Shown in pieces: positions 43,724-51,698 of a stretch of 51,698 bases of DNA. The notes beneath the pieces were generated by a model, which worked only from the letters and a program-made list of their open reading frames with translations, did not search any database and was not told where the DNA came from. The stretch is from Verrucomicrobiia bacterium (GTDB lineage: Bacteria; Verrucomicrobiota; Verrucomicrobiia; Limisphaerales; UBA8199): positions 1 through 51,698 of the forward strand of contig DASYZB010000058.1 of assembly GCA_035946615.1 (NCBI GenBank), given 5' to 3'. A program made the position numbers and the translations under genes. Positions within the stretch are counted from its first letter, which is position 1. Each line of letters begins with the position of its first letter.

Positions 43724-46375
43724 ACCATTTCGGGTGTCTTCTTGTGCAGGCGATGGGGGCTTTTCTTGCGGAGCAGGGAACCCACCACTATCGCGCTGCC
43801 TGGTTTCGGGCGCAAAAGGGGAAGGACCGGCTGGGATAGTCTCGGGGCGCGGAGGGGATGCGGGGGGCGCGGGCTTAGCCAGCTTCCATTGCTTTGCCAA
43901 CTCGTCCAGAAACACAATCAGGAGGCTTTGAAGGCTGCGCTGCTGGCGCCTGAACAACCATGCCAGCAGGGGAAGGGCCAGGAGGATGAGCCACAGCCAA
44001 GTCAGGCCCCGACCGAAAAATCCGAGCGCGAGCAACTCGACGCCGGCCAGAAGGGCAAAGGCGGCACGGGCGGGGAGCGACCAGCGGCCTCGGAGCCGGC
44101 AGCGCAGCAGATGGTAATCGCGTGAGTGGTCTTCGACAACGGTGACGAGCTGGAGGCTGGTCCAACGCCCGCCATAAATCTCGACATCGTAATCACACCA
44201 GCCGATGTCGGCTTTATGCGGCCAACCTTGCTGTTCGAGGCGCCCAAGGACCTCAGCGATGAATGCAAGCCGATGGACCGGCGCGGGGCTCCAGTAATCC
44301 GTTTCGTTCAGTGGCTGATGGCTGTCGCGTAACGCAATCGAATCGAGGGTCTGGCGGGCTGCCAGGGGAGCGGGCCGCACCAGCAACTGGCCCTGATACC
44401 GAGCCCAGCCGCGCGCGATGGGCTGGAGGAAAAACAGCAGCGCCACCAGGGGCCGCGACCAAGGCCGTTTTTTTGCCTTGGGCAGCGAGGCCTGGGCCCC
44501 CGCCGCCGCGCAGACACCCAGCGGCAGGAGCAACGCGGTGATGGCTAGCGGGAGCAGATGATGAAGAACGGCCGATAGAATCCACAGCGGCACAACCACC
44601 AGCAGGTAATACTCCAGCGTGGTGCACAGCATCAGGCTGAGCGCCGGTTGAGAGGCGTAAAGGGATTGGAATCCAGCGCTTCCGAACAGGCCGCGGTAAA
44701 CCATCGGCGCGCGCAGGAGCAGGCCGGAGTTTGAGGTGGCGTAAATCCGGCCACGCCACAGGCTGCCGCCAAACCAATTGAAGTACCCGGGATGCTTGCG
44801 GACCAGGAGCGCTTCTGCCTCCCCATAGCCGTGCTGTTGCTTCAGGTATTCCCGCAACGTCGAGCGGCGGTAATGCCAGACAAACGCGCCGGAACTGAAC
44901 CCGAGCTTAAAACCAGCTTGCTGCAGGCGCCAGCACAGGTCCACGTCGTCGCCTGCCTGGTGAAAAATGGGGTCGAAGCCGCCCACCTCATCAATGGCGT
45001 CTTTAAAGAAGGCCATATTGCAGCCCGGGATGTGCTCGGCCTGGCGGTCCGTCAGCATGACGTGAGCCGGGCCTCCTGGAGAGACCAGGACCGCAGCGGC
45101 CAGCGATGAGTCTTCCGGCGGCATCAGGTTAGGTCCGCCGATGCCTTCAAAACCGCCGTCAAGTAATCCACCAACCAGGTAGTAGAGCCAGTCCTCATCC
45201 GCACGGCAATCGGCGTCGGTGAATGCGACGATTTCCCCGGTGGCAATCCCCAGGCCCGAATTGCGCGCCACCGACAGCCCAAGATTCTTCTCGTGCTCAA
45301 TATAGCGGACGGCCGGATGGAGGAAGGCAATCTGCCGGGTAGTATCGCGCGAGCCGTCATCGACAAGAATGACCTCATAATCAGGATAATTGAGACGTTC
45401 AAGGGATTCGAGGCACGTTTGCAGAGTGCGCTCGGCATTGTAACTGGCCACGATTACCGAGACCTTGGGATAGCGGGGCAGGGGGAAATAAGGAGCGGCC
45501 CCAAAGGCGCGCTCGACCCTCCGGGCAGATTCCTTGGGCTCGCGTTGCGGCGTTGTCAGCCCCATCTGCCAGCCTTCGACGTGCTCGCCCTCGCGCCACC
45601 AATCATCGGTGTAACTGAAAACGACAGCCCCCGCGAGCCCGGCGCGAAAGGTTCCTTCGATTTGCCACGAGAGCATCTCGGCTTTGCGCGGCTCGCCTTC
45701 GCGCAGGGAGTCCACCCCAAGTTCTCCTAGCAGCAGCGGCTTGGATTCGGCAAGCATTTGCAGCCGCGCCAGATAGCCGCTGAAGGCGGGTCGCTGATGG
45801 AGGTAGAGATTGAAACAGAGGAAGTCGGGGCCTTGGGGCCGCAGGAACTCGGTAGGCGGGAAATTAGCGAAGGTAAACAGGGCATCGGGATCGACCCGGC
45901 GTCCTTCCTGGATGAGACTGTCGATGAAATCGGCCACGGCTCTGGCGCCGCTCCAGCGCAGGATATCGGGCGAAAGCTCGTTGGCGACGCTGTATGCGAA
46001 GATGGCCGGGTGCCGCGCGCAGGCGAAGACGGCGCGGCGAATGGCATGGCAGGCGGCCTCGCGCTGGCTGGCTGAATCCAGAAAGCACAAGTGGGAATTC
46101 CAGGGGATATCGACGAACAGCTTCAGTTTGTGCTCGATGGCCAGATCGAGGAGCCAGCGGGGTGGAGGCTGATAAAGGCGCACCACATTGGCGCCCATGA
46201 GCCGGATGCGCTCGAAATCCTTTGCGGTTTGCTCCGGTGAGGCGAACAGTTGGCCGGTTGGGTCGGGCTGGAAGGGTCCATAGGTCAACCCTTTGACGTA
46301 GAACTTCTGGTCGTCCAACCGGAAGAACTTGCCTGCCACGCTCACGCGCGATCGAAGGGGGGAGGCAAGCGCCAT
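43712..46375 (-). CDS. Glycoside hydrolase-glycosyltransferase family 2 fusion protein
   Basis: An 887-residue two-enzyme protein. Residues 1-290 are a TIM-barrel hydrolase of the GH2/GH5 clan type with a probable acid/base Glu133 (SVANELSP) and nucleophile Glu218 (LLLGELGVDS). Residues about 303-540 are a GT2 domain with VSVIVASYNAE, Asp339-Asp340 (LVDDGS), DxD Asp387-Asp389 (FTDADC) and the acceptor-site GDDVDLCWRLQ. Membrane helices follow at about 585-650 and 770-810, then a proline-rich tail. No signal peptide precedes the hydrolase, so both domains may face the cytoplasm. The gene starts three bases after the TolC-like gene, so they form one unit, probably for making and exporting a polysaccharide. 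Confidence 0.88.
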   Translation of the reverse strand: MALASPLRSRVSVAGKFFRLDDQKFYVKGLTYGPFQPDPTGQLFASPEQTAKDFERIRLMGANVVRLYQPPPRWLLDLAIEHKLKLFVDIPWNSHLCFLDSASQREAACHAIRRAVFACARHPAIFAYSVANELSPDILRWSGARAVADFIDSLIQEGRRVDPDALFTFANFPPTEFLRPQGPDFLCFNLYLHQRPAFSGYLARLQMLAESKPLLLGELGVDSLREGEPRKAEMLSWQIEGTFRAGLAGAVVFSYTDDWWREGEHVEGWQMGLTTPQREPKESARRVERAFGAAPYFPLPRYPKVSVIVASYNAERTLQTCLESLERLNYPDYEVILVDDGSRDTTRQIAFLHPAVRYIEHEKNLGLSVARNSGLGIATGEIVAFTDADCRADEDWLYYLVGGLLDGGFEGIGGPNLMPPEDSSLAAAVLVSPGGPAHVMLTDRQAEHIPGCNMAFFKDAIDEVGGFDPIFHQAGDDVDLCWRLQQAGFKLGFSSGAFVWHYRRSTLREYLKQQHGYGEAEALLVRKHPGYFNWFGGSLWRGRIYATSNSGLLLRAPMVYRGLFGSAGFQSLYASQPALSLMLCTTLEYYLLVVVPLWILSAVLHHLLPLAITALLLPLGVCAAAGAQASLPKAKKRPWSRPLVALLFFLQPIARGWARYQGQLLVRPAPLAARQTLDSIALRDSHQPLNETDYWSPAPVHRLAFIAEVLGRLEQQGWPHKADIGWCDYDVEIYGGRWTSLQLVTVVEDHSRDYHLLRCRLRGRWSLPARAAFALLAGVELLALGFFGRGLTWLWLILLALPLLAWLFRRQQRSLQSLLIVFLDELAKQWKLAKPAPPASPPRPETIPAGPSPFAPETRQRDSGGFPAPQEKPPSPAQEDTRNGSGG

Positions 46376-46378
46376 GGA

Positions 46379-47878
46379 TTATTTTACTTCCAGATCGATG
46401 CCAAGCCGGTCGAGTGTCGAGCCTTCATCTATGCTGAGCTGCGAGAGGCTCTTATTATAGGTATCCAGGGCTTGGATTTCGCTGCCGCGCGCCGACGTGA
46501 GGTCGCGCTGGACCTGGAGCACGGTATAAGTGGTGCTCTTGCCACTCTGGAGTTTTTTCTGCTCAGCATCCAGGGCTGCTTCCTCGTACTCGCGGGCCGT
46601 GCGCGTAGCCTGGACCTGGTCAAAATTGGCGCGGATGGTTCCCACGTCGTTATCAATCTGGATCATGATAGCTTGTTCCTGTTTTTTGAGCGTTAGGACA
46701 AGCTGTTGCAGGTTGGCCTTGTCCGAACGGTAAGCATTGCGGGCCCGGATGTTGGTCAGTGGCACACTGATCCTGCCACCGTAAGTGTAAAAGCGCCGAT
46801 CGAACAACTGCATATCGTAAAAGGCGTCGCTGAACTGTGGGCCGGTACCATTGTAACCGTAGGTGCCGAAGGCATCGAGCTCGGGGTAAAGCTGGTTGCG
46901 GTCGTATTTGAGTTGGATACCCTGGCGCTCGACATCGAGGCGGGCCTGCAGCAGGTCTGGCCGCTCGCTCAGCCCTTTGTTCCAACTGTCTTGCAAATTC
47001 ACCACCGGCGGCGGGGCAGTGAGCGTACCGGAGGGCTCCAGGGCAATATAAGCCCACTCGCGGTACTGGTCGGTGATGAGCTGTTTCAGCACGCGCGCCT
47101 GGGTGTCGGCCTGGATTTGTGCGGCAATAACCGCAGCCCGGCTCGAGGCAGCCTGGGCCTCGGCGGATTGCAAATCCAGCGGAGCCAGCGCGCCGACCTC
47201 GAGTCGTTTCCTGTTCTCCTGCACCAGGCGCTCGGCCAATTCAACCGCTTTCTGCTGCACCACCACGTTTTGGCGGGAATAGATGAGGTCGTAATAGCCC
47301 TGCTCGAGCGCCGTCACCGTTTGCATGATCTGCAACTTGAGTAATAGCTCGGAGTACTTCAGGCGGTTCTTGGCCACACGAATCGTCAGTCGGTTGCTGT
47401 CAATCCAAAAATTCTTCAGTAAAGGTTGGGTGAGGCTGAAGGAGGCGGACCCCACGCTGTTGCGGAAGTCGGAGCCGCCGCTGGCGCCGTAGGTGTCAAT
47501 GGCGCTGCCCGTAAAGCTGTATGTCGTGCCAATGGGGGAGGCGCCGGTGAGGCCCGAACTGAACCGGTTATCATCGCTTGAGGCCGAAGGGATGATAAAG
47601 CCGCCGGCCAGCAGTTGGCGTCCGCTTTCGCTGTGATCGTGCTGGCCCGATATCGAGAGAGTCGGGTCAAAACCGCCGTAGGCCTGGTTCAAAGTGAACA
47701 GGGCGATTTGTGGATTGTAGCGGTCGATCTGCAGGTCGAGGTTGTGTTTCAACGCCAGCTCGATGCAATCTTGCAACGATAAGCGCCGGGTTTCAATTGG
47801 AGCGTTCGTCTGCGCAGGCGCCAGAGTGCCGAACAGAGCCAAAGCCAACCAGATTCTAAGCAGTCTCATTTTGTGCAA
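46379..47878 (-). CDS. TolC-family outer membrane channel protein
   Basis: A 499-residue outer membrane efflux protein. The signal peptide covers about residues 1-22 (LRIWLALALFGTLAPAQT). Two OEP repeats follow: the first opens LSLQDCIELALKHNLDLQ, and the second contains ERPDLLQARLDVERQGIQL and LYPELDAFGTYGY. Long helical stretches fit the periplasmic tunnel, and predicted beta parts fit the outer membrane barrel. It is followed after three bases by the GH-GT2 fusion, with no RND or ABC pump partner nearby, which points to export of a glycan or related product. ATG at 47869 (MRLLRIW) is an alternative start. The 223-base gap upstream (47879-48101) shows no gene. Confidence 0.9.
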   Translation of the reverse strand: MHKMRLLRIWLALALFGTLAPAQTNAPIETRRLSLQDCIELALKHNLDLQIDRYNPQIALFTLNQAYGGFDPTLSISGQHDHSESGRQLLAGGFIIPSASSDDNRFSSGLTGASPIGTTYSFTGSAIDTYGASGGSDFRNSVGSASFSLTQPLLKNFWIDSNRLTIRVAKNRLKYSELLLKLQIMQTVTALEQGYYDLIYSRQNVVVQQKAVELAERLVQENRKRLEVGALAPLDLQSAEAQAASSRAAVIAAQIQADTQARVLKQLITDQYREWAYIALEPSGTLTAPPPVVNLQDSWNKGLSERPDLLQARLDVERQGIQLKYDRNQLYPELDAFGTYGYNGTGPQFSDAFYDMQLFDRRFYTYGGRISVPLTNIRARNAYRSDKANLQQLVLTLKKQEQAIMIQIDNDVGTIRANFDQVQATRTAREYEEAALDAEQKKLQSGKSTTYTVLQVQRDLTSARGSEIQALDTYNKSLSQLSIDEGSTLDRLGIDLEVK

Positions 47879-48101
47879 AGATTGAAGAATTCAATCCATT
47901 TCGTCAAACAAACCTTATTGCCCACGGCGCGACAAGCCGAAACGCAACCTGCCAGCCCGTCCATTGGGCTTAGACGAGCGCAGTCGCCCACAGTGCCGCA
48001 CCGAATAAAAGCGAGCGAACGGCCAGCCGCTCACCGATCCAGACACTGCAACGAGTCCAATTGTTTCACACTGCCACGTCGAACCGCGGCCAAATAAATA
48101 G

Positions 48102-49094
48102 TCAAGGGGCCGCCGCCCTTTTCAGACGATCCGCAATCGCCTGCCATTCACTTTTATACGGCAAGGCCTCGACAATAATCAACTCCGCCCCGGCGTCGTC
48201 GCACCGGTGTAATTCGGAGTAGAGCGCCCGCGCAAAGGCCTGAACATCGCGAGGCATGACGGAAAGACGCGCGAAGTCCTTTCCTGAAGGGATGCGCGTA
48301 TGGGCGAGGACATGGATTTTATGCGGCCTGATGCCGGACTCAATGCTTCGAGTTCGCAATTCCCCTTCATCCTGCCACCGCCAAATGACCAGTCGGGCGC
48401 GGGGCGCATAGTGCTTGCGAAGCAGGCCGGGGCTGCGCGTAAGAGCGGCCCGGCTGGGGCCTCGCGCGAGCCGGCCTGTGACCGCCAGCAGGGCTTCTTC
48501 ATGGATAATCCCGGGACGCAACAGGCGAGGCGGAGAGGCGGTGATGTCCAGCACCGTCGATTCAATGCCCACTTGAGCCGGTCCGCCATCTACAATCAGC
48601 GGAACCTTTCCACCCAGCGCTCTGAGCACATGCTCCGCCCGCGTCGGGGAAATCTGATTGGAAGGGTTTGCGCTGGGCGCTGCCAATGGGAAACCGCAGT
48701 ATCGGATAAGGGCCTGGATAAAAGAGTGGCGCGGCCAGCGAATCCCAACGGTGGGCCCGCCGGCCGTGACCTCGTCTGGAATGCTCCTGGCCCGTGGCAG
48801 CACCAGGGTCAGAGGCCCGGGCCAAAAGGCGCGGGCCAATTTTGCAGCGAGGGGCGGCCACTGCGCGACACAGCTCTTGGCCATTGAAAGACTGGCGACG
48901 TGGACAATTAAAGGGTTGTGCGCGGGACGGTTCTTTACATTAAAAATCCGTGAAACCGCCTGGGCATCGAGCGCGTTGGCCGCCAGTCCATAGACCGTCT
49001 CGGTCGGCACCGCGACCACCTCACCCGCCTGCAGCAACTGCGCCGCCCGCTTGAGTGCCGCCCGAAACAACTCGGGCGCATCGGTACGCATCAT
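48102..49094 (-). CDS. Threonylcarbamoyl-AMP synthase (Sua5 type)
   Basis: Makes threonylcarbamoyl-AMP from threonine, bicarbonate and ATP for the t6A modification of tRNAs that read ANN codons. The YrdC domain shows VVAVPTETVYGLAANA, KNRPAHNPLIVHV and PLAAPSANPSNQISPT, and is followed by a C-terminal Sua5 domain of about 120 residues (from about GLLRKHYAPRARLV), so it is the long Sua5 form rather than the short TsaC form. The start is uncertain among ATGs at 49094, 49091 and 49124, with none having a good Shine-Dalgarno. The gene is divergent from trpF. Confidence 0.9.
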   Translation of the reverse strand: MMRTDAPELFRAALKRAAQLLQAGEVVAVPTETVYGLAANALDAQAVSRIFNVKNRPAHNPLIVHVASLSMAKSCVAQWPPLAAKLARAFWPGPLTLVLPRARSIPDEVTAGGPTVGIRWPRHSFIQALIRYCGFPLAAPSANPSNQISPTRAEHVLRALGGKVPLIVDGGPAQVGIESTVLDITASPPRLLRPGIIHEEALLAVTGRLARGPSRAALTRSPGLLRKHYAPRARLVIWRWQDEGELRTRSIESGIRPHKIHVLAHTRIPSGKDFARLSVMPRDVQAFARALYSELHRCDDAGAELIIVEALPYKSEWQAIADRLKRAAAP

Positions 49095-49210
49095 TGTGCT
49101 GGCGTAGCGCTGCCCTTTTCGCATGGAGCGGGAATTTGCCCGTGAACTGTCCCGAAGGATACTCAAAAGATTTGTGGTTCCGGCCTGTGAATGGGATGCT
49201 GAGAGAGCGA

Positions 49211-49840
49211 ATGGAAGTTAAAGTCAAAATATGCGGCATCACTAATGTCGAGGATGGTTTAGCGGCAGCGGAGGCGGGAGCTGATGCGCTGGGCTTTGTC
49301 TTTTGTGAATCGAGCCCGCGTCGTGTCTCGCTTGAAGCCGCCTCCGCGATCATCCGCCAATTGCCCCCTTTCATTATGAAGGTGGGAGTTTTCGTCGATG
49401 CCCCTGTCGAGCAGGTGTTCCGGGCCGTTAATGTATGCGGGCTGAGCCTGTTGCAGTTCCATGGCGATGAGCCGCCCGATTACTGCAATCAGTTCGGATT
49501 GATGAGCATGAAGGCATTCCGCATACGGGACGCCTCGTCGCTGGAACCGCTCCGCAGCTATCCGACTGAGGCCTGGCTCCTGGACACTTGTGTTGCCGGC
49601 AAACCGGGCGGCACAGGGGCAACCTTTAATTGGGAGCTGGCCCTGCCGGCAATGCGATGGGGCAAGCCAATCTTTCTGGCCGGCGGGTTGACTCCTGAAA
49701 ACGTTGCCGAAGCCGTGCGTCGCATGCGGCCTTACGGAGTGGATGTATCAACCGGAGTTGAAAGGGAGCCCGGAAGAAAAGACGCGGCCAAAGTCAGAGC
49801 GTTCATCCAAGCCGCCAGAGTGGCCGCCAAAAGTTTGTAG
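49211..49840 (+). CDS. trpF: Phosphoribosylanthranilate isomerase
   Basis: Catalyses the Amadori rearrangement of phosphoribosylanthranilate in tryptophan synthesis. The 209-residue TIM barrel has the catalytic cysteine in VKICGITNVED, the catalytic aspartate in LLDTCVAGKPGGTG, and phosphate-binding loops LAGGLTPENV and DVSTGVEREPG. ATG at 49211 follows GAGAG and starts MEVKVKICG as usual; a frame open to 49055 lies in the divergent region. No other trp gene is present, but trpS is in the same window. Confidence 0.95.
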   Translation: MEVKVKICGITNVEDGLAAAEAGADALGFVFCESSPRRVSLEAASAIIRQLPPFIMKVGVFVDAPVEQVFRAVNVCGLSLLQFHGDEPPDYCNQFGLMSMKAFRIRDASSLEPLRSYPTEAWLLDTCVAGKPGGTGATFNWELALPAMRWGKPIFLAGGLTPENVAEAVRRMRPYGVDVSTGVEREPGRKDAAKVRAFIQAARVAAKSL

Positions 49841-49954
49841 GAGACGACTTGTAGGAGACGACGTAAGGAGTCTCTGATCAGCAACTTCCCGGTGAACCAA
49901 AGGGGGCCAGTCTTCGCGCTTGAGCTTTTTGCCCCGCTCGCTACCTTGCGACTC

Positions 49955-50188
49955 ATGCCGATTTACGAATTTCATTGCGACAAGTGCAAACGGGACAGCG
50001 AACTCCTGGTGCGGTCCAGCAAATGGAAGGGCGCACAGTGTCCTCATTGCGGCTCGACCAAGCTCTCGAAGAAGCTTTCAGTATTTGCTTCTGCGGCCGC
50101 AGCCAACCCTGGCGAAGCATCTGCATGCAACGCCGCCAGCCCCGGCTCGTGCGGTTGCCATTGCAGCGGAGGACGGCATAACCACTGA
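49955..50188 (+). CDS. FmdB-family zinc-ribbon protein
   Basis: A 77-residue protein starting MPIYEFHCDKCKRDSE, the classic FmdB opening, with zinc cysteines in CDKC and CPHCGS and a Cys/Gly/His-rich tail (GSCGCHCSGGRHNH). The family is a putative regulator with unclear function. The ATG at 49955 matches the conserved start. It lies 114 bases after trpF on the same strand. Confidence 0.88.
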   Translation: MPIYEFHCDKCKRDSELLVRSSKWKGAQCPHCGSTKLSKKLSVFASAAAANPGEASACNAASPGSCGCHCSGGRHNH

Positions 50189-50337
50189 TGCCCTCCTTCG
50201 TCCCGGCCCCATGGTCGTCAACGGTATCGAACGAGCGTGTGCTGAATATTCCCCATCCGATTCGACCACTCCGATGGAGTGTGCGGGTCGTTATTGAGTA
50301 GTCCCTAACATGAACTACATCCTTAATCCCCCGATGC

Positions 50338-50387
50338 TTCTCCCTCTCCCCTTCGGGAGGGGAGAGGGGTCCCTCTGTGTGTAGTCC
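50338..50387. repeat. CTCTCCCC/GGGAG hairpin repeat, copy 2
   Basis: In the 250-base gap before the GH27-like gene, CCCTCTCCCCTTCGGGAGG leads into GGAGAGGGG and CCCTCTGTG, a hairpin with a TTCG-centred loop. Its reverse complement shares the CACAGAGGGACCCCTCTCCC block with 22041-22084. It may act as a terminator-like or dispersed palindromic element. Confidence 0.6.
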
Positions 50388-50438
50388 ATCCCACGGTCCT
50401 CCCAGTATGCCGGGGTATCGAGCAAGAAAAGGAATACA

Positions 50439-51578
50439 ATGAAGGCGATGAAGGCGAAGAGAATCCTTGCACTGACGGCTCTTTTCACCGGGCTGGCGCT
50501 GCCGGTCCGGGCGCAAACATTCGGCTTGGAAACCCTGGACCTGCAGTACATCGAGCAAGGCTGGGGTGAACCGCGCGCAAACAAATCCGTCGATGGCCAT
50601 CCCCTCTTTCTGGATGGCAAGCGCTACGACCACGGCGTGGGCACGCACGCCAACAGCACCTTTCGTATCGCCCTGGGCGGGACTGCCGAAACTTTCATGG
50701 CCGTTGTAGGTGTGGACGATGAAGTGGGTGAGAAAGGCAGCGTGACGTTCAAAGTGATTGGAGACAGGAAGCTGCTCTGGCAAAGCGGCGAATTGCATGG
50801 CGGAGATCGTGCCAAAAAAGTTTCGGTGCCTCTGCGCGGGATGAAAACGCTGGTGCTCTTTGTGGATGGCGGAGCAGACATTAATTACGACCACGCGGAT
50901 TGGGCTGACGCCAGCATCGTCATGGCCTCGGGCAAACCTCAAGCCGTTGCCCCGGCGCGCCAACCAGCGGTGGTTTTGACGCCCAAATCCGGCCCCAACC
51001 CCCGCATCAATGGCGCCCGGGTGTTCGGGGTGCGTCCCGGAGCGCCGTTTCTGTTTACGATAGCGGCTACTGGCCAGAGGCCCATGACCTTCAGCGCCGA
51101 AAACCTCCCATCAGGGCTCGAACTTGACCCGCAAACCGGTCGAATCACGGGTGGACTGAAAGAAAAGGGCATTTACACCGTTAATCTCAAGGCCGCCAAT
51201 GCGCTCGGGACAGCCGCTCGCCCGCTGAAAATCGTTTGCGGCGACACGATCGCCCTGACCCCGCCGCTGGGATGGAATAGTTGGAACTGTTTCGGATGCG
51301 ATGTGAGCGAAGACAAAGTGCGGGCGGCGGCCGACGCGATGGTCAGCAGCGGTTTGATCAATCACGGCTGGACTTTCATCAATATCGATGATTGCTGGGA
51401 AGCGGGACGCGACGCCGGCGGCAACGTGATGTCCAACAAGAAATTCCCCGATATGAAGGCCCTAACCGATTACGTCCACAGCAAGGGTTTGAAGATGGGG
51501 CTTTATTCATCCCCAGGACCAAAGACATGCGCCGGCCATGAAGGCAGCTATAAACACGAGCTGACATTTTGGCGCTAA
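50439..51578 (+). CDS. Truncated GH27 alpha-galactosidase-like protein with NPCBM-type domain
   Basis: A 379-residue exported protein. A signal peptide (1-25, cleavage near VRAQTF) is followed by an NPCBM/NEW2-like carbohydrate-binding domain (about 30-165, with DHGVGTHANSTFRI), a putative Ig-like linker (about 180-268), and the start of a GH27 barrel: PPLGWNSWNCFGCDV, FINIDDCWEAG and GLKMGLYSSPGPKTCAG. The barrel stops at GSYKHELTFWR, before the KYDWC region that carries the GH27 nucleophile. No continuation is seen in other frames of the last 120 bases. It is probably inactive, or cut by an insertion or misassembly. AAGGA lies 5 bases before the ATG. Confidence 0.82.
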   Translation: MKAMKAKRILALTALFTGLALPVRAQTFGLETLDLQYIEQGWGEPRANKSVDGHPLFLDGKRYDHGVGTHANSTFRIALGGTAETFMAVVGVDDEVGEKGSVTFKVIGDRKLLWQSGELHGGDRAKKVSVPLRGMKTLVLFVDGGADINYDHADWADASIVMASGKPQAVAPARQPAVVLTPKSGPNPRINGARVFGVRPGAPFLFTIAATGQRPMTFSAENLPSGLELDPQTGRITGGLKEKGIYTVNLKAANALGTAARPLKIVCGDTIALTPPLGWNSWNCFGCDVSEDKVRAAADAMVSSGLINHGWTFINIDDCWEAGRDAGGNVMSNKKFPDMKALTDYVHSKGLKMGLYSSPGPKTCAGHEGSYKHELTFWR

Positions 51579-51698
51579 TTTATGGGAGGTTATTGGAGGT
51601 TCAGACCTTAGTTTTCCGCAGTGTTGCGCGGTTTTGCTGCTTTCAAGAGCTTTCCAACTCACAGGAGCGGTCCTCTGGGTGACTTTAAAATACCTTCG
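51579..51698. other. Window end, no recognised gene
   Basis: The last 120 bases after the GH27-like stop show no GH27 continuation and no clear ORF. A short direct repeat, GGAGGTTATT then GGAGGTT, lies at about 51585-51602. Whether it marks an inserted element cannot be decided from this end. Confidence 0.4.

Noticed and set aside
1-51698. tRNA, rRNA, CRISPR array, prophage or transposase genes
   Set aside because: None recognised by eye on either strand; regular spacer repeats, TPsiC-like arms with a full cloverleaf, and integrase or transposase motifs were not found.

Overview
The window looks like a chromosomal segment of a Verrucomicrobiota bacterium, probably a soil or freshwater member of the Pedosphaerae/Limisphaerales. 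This is inference from gene content and style, not from a marker-gene tree. The pointers are a high G+C content, weak Shine-Dalgarno signals, prepilin-like proteins, a PEP-CTERM protein, many secreted plant-polysaccharide enzymes, a URO-D-like protein in a sugar operon, and short dispersed hairpin repeats that create spurious ORFs. No rRNA, tRNA, CRISPR array, transposase or phage gene was seen.

Layout. (1) 0.2-8.3 kb: inorganic pyrophosphatase, then on the minus strand a tight respiratory operon: coxB with a fused cytochrome c domain, a fused coxA-coxC, ctaG, a small membrane protein, a Rieske protein, a b6-type cytochrome b with a fused cytochrome c domain, and last a secreted serpin. Together they could carry electrons from quinol to oxygen without a separate cytochrome c. 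(2) 8.6-14.8 kb: trpS, a KdgK-like sugar kinase with a strong terminator, a NIPSNAP protein, a GH28 pectinase-like protein and serine acetyltransferase, with a pair of inverted structured repeats before the last. (3) 15-20.2 kb: two prepilin-like proteins and a large PilX-like protein, then a hybrid histidine kinase broken by an apparent one-base deletion. (4) 20.5-27.5 kb: a minus-strand rhamnose operon (GH2 enzyme, URO-D-like protein, rhaA, rhaB). (5) 27.8-33.7 kb: a GAF/PAS NarL-type histidine kinase with its response regulator, and a BlaI/BlaR1-like pair whose sensor carries two copies of an unfamiliar domain.

(6) 34.1-40.7 kb: uvrA, a YchF-like protein that has lost its GTPase domain and is preceded by a four-codon leader, and a large TPR-like protein. 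(7) 40.7-47.9 kb: a PEP-CTERM protein, a stand-alone receiver, a zinc-ribbon protein, a ThuA-like protein, and a two-gene unit of a TolC-type channel and a glycoside hydrolase-glycosyltransferase fusion. (8) 48.1-51.7 kb: TsaC/Sua5, TrpF, an FmdB-type zinc ribbon, and a GH27-like protein that stops before its catalytic residues.

The best candidates for new biology are the TolC plus GH-GT2 unit, the BlaR1-like sensor with tandem C-terminal domains, the GTPase-less YchF paralogue, the wired b6c-caa3 respiratory operon, the URO-D-like protein in the rhamnose operon, and the repeat families, one of which shows compensatory base changes between copies.
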